Source of the DNA: Mugil cephalus | Lineage: Eukaryota; Chordata; Actinopteri; Mugiliformes; Mugilidae | Assembly: GCF_022458985.1 (NCBI RefSeq) | Contig: NC_061770.1 | Location: 2,481,001 to 2,545,000 of the forward strand | DNA length: 64,000 nt | Direction of reading: 5' to 3' | In this document: piece after piece, positions 13,702 through 30,150 of the stretch | How the letters are laid out: every line of letters starts with the position of its first letter | Numbering within the stretch: the stretch's first letter is position 1 | The notes under the pieces: model-generated | Databases searched by the model: none | Told to the model about the DNA's origin: nothing | Seen by the model: only the letters and a program-made list of their open reading frames with translations | Position numbers and translations under genes: made by a program

Positions 13702-14178
13702 CGCCGGTCTGGGAGCTTACAGCAGCCTGTCAGCTGACTCCTGGAGCACAACAGCTAGCAGGCTAGCTAGCTGACATTATTACCCTTCCCTCAAAAACAA
13801 CTGGGTCCACAGCTATACACACGGGTTAAAGCTGACAGTTGTACACACTGTACTCCACTAGTACAGTGTGTACTAGTTCACAGCTTTTACACCTCAACAC
13901 CGACTCTACAGCCCCTGCCAACGGATCCGGTGAGCCAGTATGTTTCCCTACAGCTTCGTGTTAGCTTTAGCCCCTTGACTTTCTTCAGCCAGACTCAGGC
14001 CGGTGGGTGGGTACCAAGTTTTACAACCATACGTAACTTTTAGCATAAAATATTGTCTTTCATACTTTCCGTCTCGTTGCTCCTGTTGTCTAATATAAAG
14101 GGGTTTGTGATAACATTTCCCGTAGTTAATAGCCTTATGTAACGGATATTTAGGATTAATTCGTTTACGTGCTTCTTT
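13702..14178. other. PLEKHM2 5' flank / presumed promoter region
   Basis: Sequence immediately upstream of the PLEKHM2 start codon on the minus strand. It is less AT-rich than the introns and has no TATA box that I would trust. The transcription start is not placed. Confidence 0.4.
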
Positions 14179-14771
14179 TTAGTGATGTGCGAATCGATAC
14201 AGAAACATCGATACCCCCGATACCAGACCTTTATGCTCCAAAATCCATTCTCAAATAAAATTCGACTCGATCGATACGTTTGATACTTCAGTCGTTCGAG
14301 TTTAATGTAGCTCTGTATCAACAGGAGCACAGTGGAAAATAATTATTTAGGTGTGGCAACCCAACAAATCTCGTGAAACACCTCAGGTTAAACCACAACA
14401 TAGAATAGGAGACATGTATGATGAGGAGGACCGAAGAGGAAAGAAAAGGAGAGCACAGTGTCAGAATTAATAACCAAGTTGTCATTTTATAGTACTTCTA
14501 TTTTTACATGTTTTGTATAATTGCTGCCTTTCTTTGGTATATAGTAAATGAGGCCGCTACCTCAATACACTTCCGAGTTTAAAATAAATAAATTAGTCTG
14601 ACATCTTGAATTCTTCCTGAAGCTGTGCTTTGAATTACACTACTTTTAGATTTACCAGACACATTAGGTGTAGTTGCAGGAAGTATCGGTATCAGATCGG
14701 TATCGCCGATATCAGTGTGAATTTTAGTCAGCATCGGATCGGAAAGGAAATCGGTGGTATCGATTATCACT
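14179..14771 (+). mobile_element. Degenerate hAT-type DNA transposon with BED-finger remnant
   Basis: The ends are imperfect inverted repeats: agtgatgtgcgaatcgatac at 14181 and the complement of tatcgattatcact near 14758-14771. Short subterminal atcgata/tatcggta motifs recur at both ends. The element is flanked by gcttcttt (14171-14178) and gcttcttc (14772-14779), an apparent 8-bp target duplication as expected for hAT. On the plus strand, bases about 14354-14400 read GNPTNLVKHLRLNHN, a BED-type zinc-finger signature found in hAT transposases. No intact transposase remains. The family assignment is inference from these three signs. Confidence 0.65.
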
Positions 14772-15290
14772 GCTTCTTCCTTTAACCGTCTGACCCCTCC
14801 CACTGTCAGGGGTTACGTCAACATCCGCGCCAACCACTGGTTGATATCCATAGGTTGATATCAATACTAGTAATATCTTACTGGTTAGTCAGCTATTGAA
14901 TAATAATGGCCAATTACTGACTTGTGAAGAACTTTCCTTCAGTCTATGGTTTCCCTGTTACTGTCAGAGAATATTCAATTGTATAGGCCGCAATTCCAGA
15001 TGGTGCTAGAAGATTATTGTCTGCTCCTAAAAACACAGCATCAGTTCTTCTGGGTAAACTTTCATTTATTTATTCAGTATTTATATTTTTGAAAGCATTC
15101 AAAGTTTACAGCAGTATTATATTGTTTCTATCTAGAAGATATTGTCTTCTATCGGAATAATTTATATAATGATGGCACAATAAAGGGATTAATTGGAAAA
15201 ACACATGGGTCTTGTCAAGAAAATGTATTATTTCAAATGAGAGAGGTTAGTTTTAAAATACTGTTTAGATGCTATCTAGTCAGGATGAGT
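14772..15290. other. Intergenic spacer, nothing recognised
   Basis: AT-rich sequence between the hAT-like element and the Tc1-like remnant. No exon, RNA gene or repeat family was recognised. Confidence 0.4.
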
Positions 15291-15960
15291 ATGTTTGACA
15301 TACAGTACATGGATCTTCTCAGCAGTAATAGCTTCCACTCTTCTTGGAAGGCTTCCAAAGATTTGTGAGTGTTTCTGTGAGAATTTGTGCCCACTCACTT
15401 TGTAAGGAATTTATGAGGTCCAGCACTGATGTTGGACAAGAAAGCTTGACTCGCCAATCTGTTCCAGTTCATTCCAAAGATGCTCGATGAGGTTGGGGAG
15501 GGGCTCTGTGCAGACCAGTCAAGTTCTTCCATAATGAACTCTTTGAATCATGTCTTTATAGTCCTTGCTTTGTTCACTGGGGCACAGTCATGTTGGAATA
15601 GAAAAAAGGCCTTCACCAAACTGTTGCCACAAAGTTGGAAGCAGAGCCGCATTGCTTTATGTAAGAGACAAACGGCTTATAGCTCAGACCCTGAAAAACA
15701 GCCACAGGATATTATTCCTCCTCCACCAAGTTAGCACGATGCAGTCAGACAGGTAACGTTCTCCTGGCACCTGCCAAACTCAGACTCCCCCATCTGATGG
15801 CCAACAGAGAAATGGGATTCATCAGTTCACAGAACACGTTTCCACTGCTACACAGTCCAATGTTAGTCTACTTTACACCACTCCAGCCGATGCTTGACAC
15901 TGGACTTGGTGAGAGGTGAGACTTGTGATTGGACATGGGAACCCATTCTACAACGTTTTT
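15291..15960 (-). mobile_element. Degenerate Tc1-like transposase remnant
   Basis: Read on the minus strand, the segment matches the order of a fish Tc1/mariner (DD34E) transposase: traces of the 'HWTLEQW...VLWSDESRF' region near 15820-15860, of 'GGGGIMVWGCF' near 15700-15725, of 'HDCAPVHKARSIK' near 15555-15595, and of 'DWPAQSPDLNPIEHLWDELE' near 15475-15520. Stops and indels break every frame, so it is a dead copy. Boundaries are approximate and no inverted repeats were located. Confidence 0.7.
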
Positions 15961-15977
15961 TAAACCGATTCTCCAAA

Positions 15978-16140
15978 GTGTCTGTCAAGGTTGTCAGTCA
16001 TCCAGGTCACAGTAATCCAAAAGGGGTTTGAAGAAAGGCAACTGGACTTGTAGAATTTCTTGAAGCTGTTTTGCCACTCATCCGAGTAGTTTCTTCAGTT
16101 CTGAGAGACTAGTGGGTAGTTGAGGTTTAAAGGGAAAATC
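15978..16140 (+). repeat. Interspersed repeat of the 'gtcagtcatccaggtcacagta' type
   Basis: Contains gtcatccaggtcacagtaatcc followed by a region ending in gaaactactcggatgagtggc on the opposite strand. A related copy lies at 59745-59835. This is a widely dispersed teleost repeat; I did not assign it to a class. Confidence 0.6.
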
Positions 16141-16617
16141 TGTGGTTAAAACCCATCAGAAACATGCTTGACTTGTCAAGCCATGATTGCCTGTCATCAG
16201 TTTACAGTTCAGTCTTGACTTCTGTCTCCGGGAAGTTTCAACACCAGTCACACTTTAAGACTGAAGGCTTTGTTAGAGCATCAGTCATAGGGTAAGTAGC
16301 CTAGGCACACAGTCCCCCACCTTAATAGGTAAGTACCAGCCATTAATGGAAGTTAGTGGCACTATTTTCAGTTACAGAAACAAGTCAAGCAAGCTTCTGT
16401 TCAGTTTTTACCCATGGAGTTGTCTACTCAGATGATTGGCGAAATGTCTTCAAGAAATTTTCCAGTCCAGTTGCCTTTCTTCAAATTGCTTTTGATTCTA
16501 CAAAGAATATTTTCAAACTCAAATCCATTTTTTGTTTGTCTTGAGGATTGTAGATGACACTGGGACACAACAAATATCAATGATATTTGAATGATATAAA
16601 GGGATAAATAGATTAAA

Positions 16618-16623
16618 TTTATT
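16618..16623 (-). terminator. Candidate poly(A) signal of the TNFRSF14-like gene
   Basis: TTTATT on the plus strand reads AATAAA on the minus strand, about 180 bases beyond the proposed stop codon at 16803. It is the nearest canonical signal seen. Confidence 0.45.
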
Positions 16624-16802
16624 TAAAAAACACCACATCGTTAACTATTCAACATCTCATCTTCTTCTACTGCTTATCTTAGGGTCACAGAAGTTGCTGG
16701 AGCCTATCCCAACTGCTAGCTATTCAACATAATTACCAAATTTAAAAAATGTCTATTACATTTGAACTGTGAAGAACTCACTGATGTCTTACCTGCTGCT
16801 GT

Positions 16803-18931
16803 TCACAGTGGCAACACATTTTCTATTTCAGCTTCGTTTTCCTTTTCGGTGTGAATAAAAACAAGACATTTCTTGGTAAAGCAAGTCATGTATAAAAATG
16901 GACACTGTAGTTTCAAATAGTGTTTTTTTTTTTCAATAGTTCAACAAACATACCTCTTTGGAAATATCTCCTCTTTTTTTGCCTATGATAAAACAAAACC
17001 AATAGAAAGCATAATAATCATCCACAGTCATGAATGCATAGAAAACACTATCGTCCATCAGAAGTGTGGTAATTTTTCCAGGTCTAAATGCAAGTCTTAC
17101 TTGTCCGATCTGGATGTCTTTTCTTTTTCTTCACACAGTACATTAATAATCCACCTGAAAGAACTAATAAAATAACCACCCCAACGATGATGATAGAAAT
17201 CACATTTGGAGTCTTTTCTCCACATATAGAATCAGCTGATGCAGTGCCTGGTGCTATCAGCTGAAGGTTTTTTGATTCACATCTGGAATAACAGAAAGGG
17301 ATATCTTACAAAGAAATGTACAGATACCATAAACTGACATTTGTAGGAAATCAAATGTGTCTATGTGATGTGTGGATTTACTTACTGTGTATGGGGGTAA
17401 CAATATGTTCCATTAGAAAATGTCCCATCACTGCAGTCAAAGCACACAGTGTCTGTGAAGGCTGTGCCTGAACAAATACGTAAGTTAAATATATTCAATT
17501 CAATTCAATTCAGTTCAATTTTATTTATATAGCACCAATAACAATACAAATCGTCTCAAGATGCTTCACAAAAACCAGCCTGCAACCTCCAGAGCAAGCC
17601 TGAGGGCGACTGTGGCAAGGAAAAACTCCCTTTTAACAGGAAGAAACCTTGAGCAGAACCCAGCTCATATGGAGGGACCCATCTGCCGAAGGCCAGCCGG
17701 GTAGAAACAGAGAAGATAGAGAGAAAAGAAGAGCAGGAGAAACAAGATAAACAAACTTTTGTCATAGATACATACATCAAGCTGAAGGAAACATGCAGGG
17801 TCTAGTAATATAACACATAGCTGATGATCTGTGACAGTTTGTGAGTATAACAGGAATCATGGGCAGGTTAGTGAATTGTTCATCTAGATAGGAGTGGACA
17901 ACTGGAGGAGGCCACAGCACTCCAGTCCATGAAGACTGGGCTGGTTGATTTAAATATATGCTGACAGTAGTCCAGATCTAGCATGAAGACATCGAAGTGT
18001 TATATAGAAGCAGTCACAATCCGACTGTTGGATCACAGCAACATATTTAGCCAGCAGTAAGGTGTGTATACATACTGAACTGGGATTGGTAGAGGTATCA
18101 GTATGAAAGGGCGGATCTTTATTCCCATCTAGTGGTCAGAAATCCTCATGACCAGCTTTAGTGAACAAACATTCAAAAAGTATCCTTGGACTTGAGTGTC
18201 CTTGTTTATGACCCATCTACCTTAACACAAGAAAACCAACCTTCTTCCTGTATGTATTGTCCTGGTTGACATATGGTGTGTTCCTGTGCTGCTGCACATT
18301 GATCCCCCATAAAATCAACACAGAAGAATCCCTCCAGTGGTTCACAAACTGTATCCGATGTTGTTGTACATAACCACTTTGTCTTCAGACCAGAACCTGT
18401 CAACATACCAGAACCTATTAACACCCTCTATTCATTTCATTCATTCACGTTCTGCTAAAGAGCAATAAGTGATTTCCTTCTGATGTAAAAGTCTGCCTGC
18501 CAGCTTCAGAAAATGTCACAGAATCATCAGTGCAGTTTATGAAGTCATGGGAAACGTGCGTAAATGACTTGTTTGATATGGATTTGATTCAAAAACAACA
18601 AGATTAATATGAACAGAAATCTACCTGTATCACAGTTTGTACATGGGAAGCACTGTGTATGTCCATTAGATTTATCCATATAGGTTCCATTCTTGCACAG
18701 CAGGCAAGATGTACTTCTGAACTCTGTACATTCTAGTTTAATCGTGCTTCCTGTTGAAAAGACAACCAGCAGTTTATTGTCATTCAGTTAAAATGTATAA
18801 TCTTCATTGCAACATGCTTCTTGAATGCTTAGCAAACATACACTATTGCCTACTGTACAATGATTCTTATTACTACCACCAGTTATGTGTACAGAACTAC
18901 TCTGCATTTACTTTATTTTTACCTATTTTTT

Positions 18932-18963
<32 letters not shown>

Positions 18964-21900
18964 CGAGGAAAATCGTGAGTCAGTGACAAGTTCTTCATCA
19001 ATAATTTTCTCTTGCAAACAGACAGGAAAATAGCAAAAAAAAAAAAAAAAAAAAAAAGACAAGAGTGTGACAGAAGGACTCCATGTGAAATGGCCAAAGA
19101 GAAACTCTTCAGCAAACAGTTGAATCTCACCAGGCGGACACATTGGGCAACATTGGTTCCCTGTCTGATATTCTTCTGGACCACATGTGAGGGTTTCACT
19201 GCTCCAGACTTTGATCATAAGTATCTGTGAAGAGTAGTTCACAGATAATTAGAGTAGAGAAGTTTCCGTGAGGAACAGTGCAACAGTGATTTAATTAAAT
19301 GAAAGGAATATTTTTCTGTCTATGTGAAAGTAGGATGTACAAAATTTTTCATTCTTGTCCAAGAAGTACTAAAATGAGTGAGACAAATATCCTGCCGCTC
19401 ACCTGACAGCCAGTTCTTTGATAAAATAGAAGTTTCTATTACATGCCATTTATCCAATTCAGTGCAATTCAATTTTATTTAAATCAGAATCAGAATCTTT
19501 ATTGGCCAGGCATGTGTGAGCATATGACGAATTTGACTCAGGCCTCTTTGTCCAAGCATAAAAATAAAAGTGTAAAAAACAGTAACCTGTACAACATAAA
19601 GGCCAGAAGCAGATATACTGTATATAACAAACTTGAACAATAAGTATAAGAGTAAATGTTCATGAGAATAGTTACATGCTCTGTGACTGCTCAGAGTTTG
19701 TCAGAGCAACAGTCCAGGGGAAGAAACTGTTTTTGTGGCGAGTGGCCTGAGGGGAGGAGAATGAACAGATTGTGTTGAGGTGTGAGGGGTCCCTGGTGAT
19801 TTAAGTGCCCACTTCCTGATCCTGGACCAGTAGAGGTCCTGGATGGTCTCAATAGTGTCAGTAACAACACAAGTACTCACAGGATGCTTGGCAAAAACTG
19901 TCCTGAAACTGGGAAAAAATGTTGAGCAGAACTCATCGTGTGGAGGGACCTATCTGCCTAAGAAGACCTACATACATCTACATAGCTACACACATCTGAC
20001 TGAAGCATACATGTAGACTCTAACTGTGATACAAAAACAAGAAACAGCTAGGATGACAGAGAGAGGCACACACATCTGTTAACATGCTATACAGTAGTAG
20101 CACATAAATGCATGAGTAGTAATAGAGAAGAAATTAAATTAGAAATTAGAAGATAGGAGCTCGGTGCCAGAGAAAAGAAATCGTAGGATTAGAGAGTAGG
20201 GGACATGTGCTCAGTGTATGGTCCTCCAACAGCCTAGACCTATAGCAGCATAACTAAGTGATGGTTAAATCCAGCCCTATCCATAAGCCAGTGGTGGGTG
20301 TGCATTTTCCACCCAGGTCTTCTATGCACCCACCCTTAATTACTTTTTTATCCTTAGCCCAAACTTATCTGACAGCCCCCCAGAACATAACTTAAGATGT
20401 AACTTAAAGTATGACTTCAGCAAAAAATACAGCATGAAATAATATTACCTGACACTAAATGTGACCTGGTTTCTGTGCCTGGATTTCAATTGTTTCTCAG
20501 TAATGCAGTAATGCTCTTTTCTTTGTCAGTCGGAGATACCTGTAAAAACATATCTCTGACTGCTTTTCAAATCTGTTAGTACAGTCAATTGCACAACCAC
20601 TCTTTGCATTTTTTAAACTAATTTTACAATTTAGATTCTATTAAAGCCAGTGATTCAAACTAATGCAGCTAATCTCCACACTCAACTTGCCACTCAGTGG
20701 CTGTAACCCCAAAGACTTCAACTGGCGGTGATGTCACGTGCATACACTAGTTAGTAATTAGTTCATGAAAATTTGACTCAAATATTGGTCCTTTGTTTTA
20801 TCATAATCATAATCTACTAACTGAAGGCAAAGTTATGAAGTTATTCAATGATTGTGATATTTCAAGTATCTGTATTGACATAGGCATACTAGTCCTGTAT
20901 TTACTTGGTATTGGATCATACCAAAATTCCCAGCATCGCCCACTCCATCTGATATACGGCTCTGGCTCTGGCTAGCCACTCTCTGACTGTCCTATCAAAG
21001 GATGTGAATACAATGGTGTCACTGTACACCTGCTAGCAGTCCTCAGTTCAAAATCTGATCAGTTAAAGCAATAGTCTGATCAACACTCATTTTATGCTAC
21101 AGGGTCTGCAGAACTGATTCTGAAGGCCTCCAGGAAGATGTCTTTGCCCTAGCAACAAATGAATGCTGAAATGTGATTGGATAAAAGCTTTTTATATGAA
21201 AATACACATTTGGAAGCAGCACAAGCATAGGAAAGGCTATGAATGGAAGCGAACAGAACATTTGGAATTATTTAATAGGTATTCATGGAAAATATAATTA
21301 AGTCTGTTATTCAGATATTTTTTTAGGCCAGCAGAGAAGGCTTTGCAGGCCCTGACGACCCACCACTGCTGTAAGCTATTTTAAAAAGGAAAGTAAGCCT
21401 AACCTTAAAAGTAGAGAGCCTCTTGAACCCAAACTGGGATTAAAACAGACATTTGTGTTGTAATTGGGGTCGATATAAGTTGTTGCATGAACTTGTATGT
21501 AAATGCAGAGAGGTCTCTGTGTGAACTGGTGATTCCTAAACAGCTTTTATTGACAGTCGATAACATATCTGCATATACAGACTGGTTGAACTCTACTGAC
21601 CAGCATCCAGTATGTACAGCATATTCGGGGGGAAAAATAGAGGGTGGTTCAAGAATATTCAGCGCACTGTCAACTGTAGGATGCATGTGAGCTGCAAACA
21701 GGACTATAAGAGGGGTGAACAACCATTTCCACTACTGGAAATTATCACCTTTATTAACTCCATGTATGTTCTAAGTGTAGGTGGAATAGAAGGAGTAAGA
21801 GTAAAGTAGGATAACTGTGACCCATGTCTGATACAAGTGTCCGTTAATTTTCTTCAAGAAATAATTGTACAAGCAACGTTTTAGATACAGTAATGTGAAA

Positions 21901-22699
21901 AAGTGTTTACCCCCTCCCTGATTTCTTATTTCTTTTGCATGTTGGTTACAAGTAAATGTTTCTGATCATCAAACAAATTTAAATATAAGACAAAATTAAT
22001 ACAAGTGAACACAAAATGCAGTTTTTAAATGAAGGTTTTTATAATTAATGGGAAAAAAATCCAAACCTAGATGAAAAAGTGATAATAATTTCATTATGTT
22101 TTATTGCAGTTCAATCTCTGTAGCCCCATCCAGAGAAAAAGAAAGTGAAAGTGAGTGTAAAGTAATACAATAATGCACACCTGCAGCACCTTTCTTCGTC
22201 TTCTTTGTTTACATTTATTCGTTGTAACTCTTTATTTAACCAACCATGTTACTCTTGCCATGCACTGCCTGGCAAGATCATTAAATTGGTACTGTGTATG
22301 CAAAAAGTAAGAAATTAGGAAGGGGGCACCACTGTATGTATGAAGTGTGGTAGAAAGTTTACAAAATGGAATACACCTAAACCCATGAACGTATACAAAT
22401 AACAATCAGACATTCCAGCTCAAACTAAAGTATCATTAAACATCCAGAGCATAATACAACTGAATATACTGAATATACAAGAAACACTAGAGTTGCCCAG
22501 ACAACCCTTCCATCCAGCTACACCATCAAACCATCATTATTTTGAAATATAACATCATACCACCTTTACTTACTCCACAAATATTATCTTAATAGCTAGA
22601 GGAGGAATAGGAGGAGTAGAGGGGAGCATTTACTTAAGTACAACACAAATATTTTACCAGCAACATTGTAGGTCTCAGAGTTATTCTTCTTGGAGTCAT
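16803..22699 (-). CDS. TNFRSF14/HVEM-like TNF receptor superfamily member
   Basis: Predicted type I membrane receptor. Exons: 22658-22699, 19131-19224, 18625-18750, 18241-18396, 17386-17467, 17101-17282, 16954-16982, 16803-16841 (249 aa; human HVEM 283). Exon 1 joins exon 2 in phase to give a signal peptide with the core MLLILMIKVWSS and mature start near Cys28. Cysteine-rich domains follow: CGPEEYQTGNQCCPMCPPG, then CLLCKNGTY...CFPCTNCD, then CEPLEGFFC...GDQCAA. A short stalk with N-glycosylation sites (NGT) leads to a membrane span at about 194-216 (ISIIIVGVVILLVLSGGLL) and a short lysine-rich tail. Cysteine spacing and the EGFFC/GDQCAA region fit TNFRSF14 best; CD40-type receptors are the alternative. 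The tail shows no clear PxQxT TRAF motif. Exon 8 has a weak acceptor; a longer tail is possible. Confidence 0.8.
17490..17800 (+). repeat. Percomorph dispersed repeat ('ttcaattcaatt...aggaaaaactccc')
   Basis: Starts with (ttcaa)n and atttatatagcacc, then ggcaaggaaaaactcccttt, ggaagaaaccttgagcagaa and ggagggacccatctgcc. Related copies occur at 19898-20000 and 47130-47460. Family name not assigned. It lies inside intron 4 of the TNFRSF14-like gene. Confidence 0.75.
18932..18962 (+). repeat. Trinucleotide microsatellite (TTG)n
   Basis: About ten TTG units in intron 2 of the TNFRSF14-like gene, followed about 70 bases later by a 23-base A run (19035-19057). Confidence 0.95.
19484..20060 (+). repeat. 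Composite of two dispersed repeats in receptor intron 1
   Basis: First part (19484-19865): atcagaatcagaatctttat followed by ggccaggcatgtgtgagc, a very common fish repeat, with a tail reading ccacttcctgatcctggacc. Second part (about 19898-20060): pieces of the aaaaactg...gagcagaactcatc...ggagggacc repeat also seen at 17490 and 47130. The nested order suggests successive insertions. Confidence 0.65.
20061..21884. other. Receptor intron 1 remainder, mostly unrecognised
   Basis: Part of the 3.4-kb intron between exons 1 and 2. A short piece near 21398-21435 (ccttaaaagtagagagcctc) resembles part of the 47130-47460 repeat. The rest shows no exon or known element. Confidence 0.45.
21885..22090 (+). 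repeat. Dispersed repeat starting tacagtaatgtgaaaaagtg
   Basis: Contains gaaaaagtgtttaccccctc, then gatcatcaaacaaatttaaa and acacaaaatgcagtttttaa, then aaaatccaaacctagatg and a terminal gaaaaagtga echo. This matches a common teleost non-autonomous DNA-element pattern by memory. Confidence 0.65.
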
Positions 22700-25101
22700 G
22701 TTGTATGGCTGGTTCTTGAAGTGAAGAAATCCTCTCACTTAGATCAGATATGAGTGGATTTCAACATCCAAGGCTCCTTTTCCTGATCGGGAAAACTGCA
22801 GTTAATCCATGCTGCTTTCTGTAAGGAGTCCTGCTTGATATGCAACTCAAGTCAATTACTGAAGCTTGGTATTCCCCACTGGAAATCCCCTTCTGAGAAA
22901 CACTTTCAGTTACATTTTTGTGAATATTATTCAATAGCTTCCTATCAAAAGAAAGAAAGAAAGAAAGAAAATGTATATATACACGAAATAGTTGGATGTA
23001 GCATGGCTATTTTGATTGCTAATGTGCATTTAACACATTTTACTTCCATACCTTAAGACCCACTGACTCCAAACCTATGCTAAATTGTATTACTACACTG
23101 GACAAATAAGACAAATATTGGATTTAAAGGCTTTATTTAAATGTGTGAAATAGCCTTGAATATATTACACATCATCTATCAAAATAGGTGCACTACATCA
23201 GAGCAGTCATAGTTTTCTCCTTTGTATCATTCATTCAGCACTTTATGGATGGTCCCTAACTAACAAACACAACTAACAAAGAAAATCAAGTGATCCTGTG
23301 TAACAGAAGGATGTTTATAGTAGCTGATCCATTTGAAGAATATTTACACTATTTAGGTTGTTTTTAAAGACTGAGCTCAGAGAGAAAACCGAGACGACTA
23401 TTAACTGTACTGATTAATTAAAGAGAACAATAGCACAAAAACAGTTCACAATATTCACTCACTTTTAAATTTGAATCCAATTTTATTCTCTGTTATTGAC
23501 ACTTTTCTATGGGTGAATATTGGTTAAACACATGAAACACGTGAACAACTCAGAACCCATCAACATAGTGGGATAGCTCAGATGGTCCTTTCCTTAGTGC
23601 GCCAGACTCTCTCTAATATATGGCTCTGCCTGCCAGCTCAAATCCTGTGAGGTCAAGATAGATGTTCGGTCATGTTGGGGCACCCCTGGTCTATATCAAT
23701 GTATTATGCGCACTCATTTTAGTAGACTTTGAGGCTACAGAGCAATTTTACAGATGCGCTATTGACTCAAAGACAAAATCATTTTTGTTATTAATATTTT
23801 GTTAATTAATGATGAATGACCATCATAGTTGTTTGTCAAGTTTTATTTGGTAAAAGTAAATTAAGATGCTGAAAACTTGCTGAAAGTGATAATACGTGTT
23901 ATCAAAGCTATTTTGCATGGATATGTATGCAGGTGATATTCTGGCTCGACCTTTGAGGTGCGTTGGGGCAAAACACTTTAAAAAAAAAAACACTACTCTA
24001 GAGATGAGGTGTCAAACATATGACCTTCAGGCCGAAAGTGAGGGTCCATTCTAGTCTGCAGTATAGAAGAATTACATGGAAGGCTGCAATTTTTCAGTGG
24101 AAATAATTACTAATTTGTCCACTATTTTAGAAAGAGAAGTGGACAACACACAACGCTGACACCCAGGACTTAACAGCAGACCACAATGAGCCCAAACTGT
24201 GTGGAGTGTGCCAGAACTTATCCCAGCTCAAATAAAAAGTGCTGAAATATTTATCATTACTCTCAAAGTAGGTGAGGACATTGTCCTTCTCTATAACTAT
24301 GACCTGTGCAGTTTCACCTATTATAAAACTTATGATATTTTAAGCTCATTTCACACTTTATTTTACATAATGTACAGTTCCCATCAATAAGCATGAATTG
24401 TGATGCAATTTATTTGGCGACATGAACAATAACTACTGGAACATTAAGACGTTTTGATGGCTTCAGCAGACCTGACAAGACACTTCCCTGGAATATACTC
24501 TAACAGTCCACTCATCTATTCAGCAGCTTGGGGCCGAAGGCTTACAGGTCCACATCCTTCATGTCTATGGCATGCAACCTGCTCCCTGGGCACAGCCTAC
24601 TAGTACTGCTACTACTGGGATGTCTGGCTCTTTTCAAAGACGCAACTGTTTTGGCTTGACTCCAGTAGAAGGCTCTTATGTCTCCAAACAACTTAAATAA
24701 ACTGCAGTAAGCTAATCAAATTAAATAAACATTATAACACCTTAAATAAAAGTCTTAAGCACAGGTTGGCATTCAGAAATACATCACCTTAGATGTCCAG
24801 TTTTCATTCATTTCTTCAGTTTTTCTTGACACACTTGCGTTTAAATCCAGCTCCCCCGTTCCTCTGCCGTTCCGTGTGTGCCTTGCCTCTACCACTACAC
24901 TCTCTGCATTTGGAGCGTCTGCTCTGCTGTTAGTCTCGTTTTAGGTTTAGCATGACCTGGATAAATCTTCGCATGTGTTTTACTGACACTTTGATTTGTG
25001 TGCTCTCACTCAGACCTATAACATCTAAAAAACTATCACAAAAACACAGTTTATCAATAGACAGAGAGGCCAGACGTTTCTACTGAGTGGAATGTCAGCA
25101 T
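22700..25101. other. Spacer between the receptor and DDOST
   Basis: Holds the receptor's 5' flank, a (GAAA)n run at 22949-22971 and a tRNA-like fragment at 23570-23658. The rest is AT-rich with no recognised exon. The segment 24430-24720 is somewhat less AT-rich but gave no protein resemblance. Confidence 0.5.
23570..23658 (+). other. tRNA-like fragment (tRNA pseudogene or SINE head)
   Basis: gggatagctcagatggt resembles a 5' tRNA end with an A box (tagctcagatggt), and gctcaaatcctg 50-60 bases later resembles a B box. The intervening arms do not fold into a convincing anticodon stem and the acceptor ends do not pair, so it is not called a functional tRNA. Confidence 0.4.
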
Positions 25102-25107
25102 TTTATT
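25102..25107 (-). terminator. Candidate poly(A) signal of DDOST
   Basis: TTTATT reads AATAAA on the minus strand, about 420 bases past the DDOST stop, consistent with a short 3' UTR. Confidence 0.5.
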
Positions 25108-25529
25108 GTTAAGATGACTCCAACTTTTTTGGAAACACAAAGTCTTATCAAAAACAAAGGAGCAGTTGGCATATTCAGTGCATGGAGTTTCTGTGTGAGA
25201 AACTGTGGGTCAATTTGGTAGGGATTCCTTCTCTGTTCCAAGACAAATTCTCTACTTGGGAGATCATTTTATCAAATGTAAAACAACTTACAAATGCTGA
25301 CTGACTTCACAACATATACAGGCCTTTGTGTGATTTTAAGGTACAAAAACAAAACCCCAACCCCACCTCTGCATCCCATTGCAGTCAACACACTGTTTGC
25401 CCCCCGACCCACATTAGCAGAGTGCCCCAGTAAGAGAACAGAAACAGTCCCAGTCCCTGCATGAGACCCAAGTCATCAAGACATTTCAATTTCAACTTTT
25501 CACAAGTTCAATTCCACATAGTTGATTTC

Positions 25530-30042
<4,513 letters not shown>

Positions 30043-30150
30043 TTTGCTGCAGAAGTCGACGTCAGCTTAGCAGCGCAGAGTGAACTTTGACCGCGACATT
30101 CAGCCAATCACAGAGAGGAACGCGTCCCTGACTACCTGTCAGCCAATGGG
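30043..30150 (-). promoter_or_regulatory. DDOST proximal promoter
   Basis: GC-richer than surroundings. Two CCAAT boxes (30104-30108 and 30143-30147) lie 39 bases apart, and a CRE-like gacgtca sits at 30058-30064. ATGGCGAC around the start codon resembles a YY1 site. No TATA box was seen. An exact ER-stress element (CCAAT-N9-CCACG) is not present. Confidence 0.5.
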
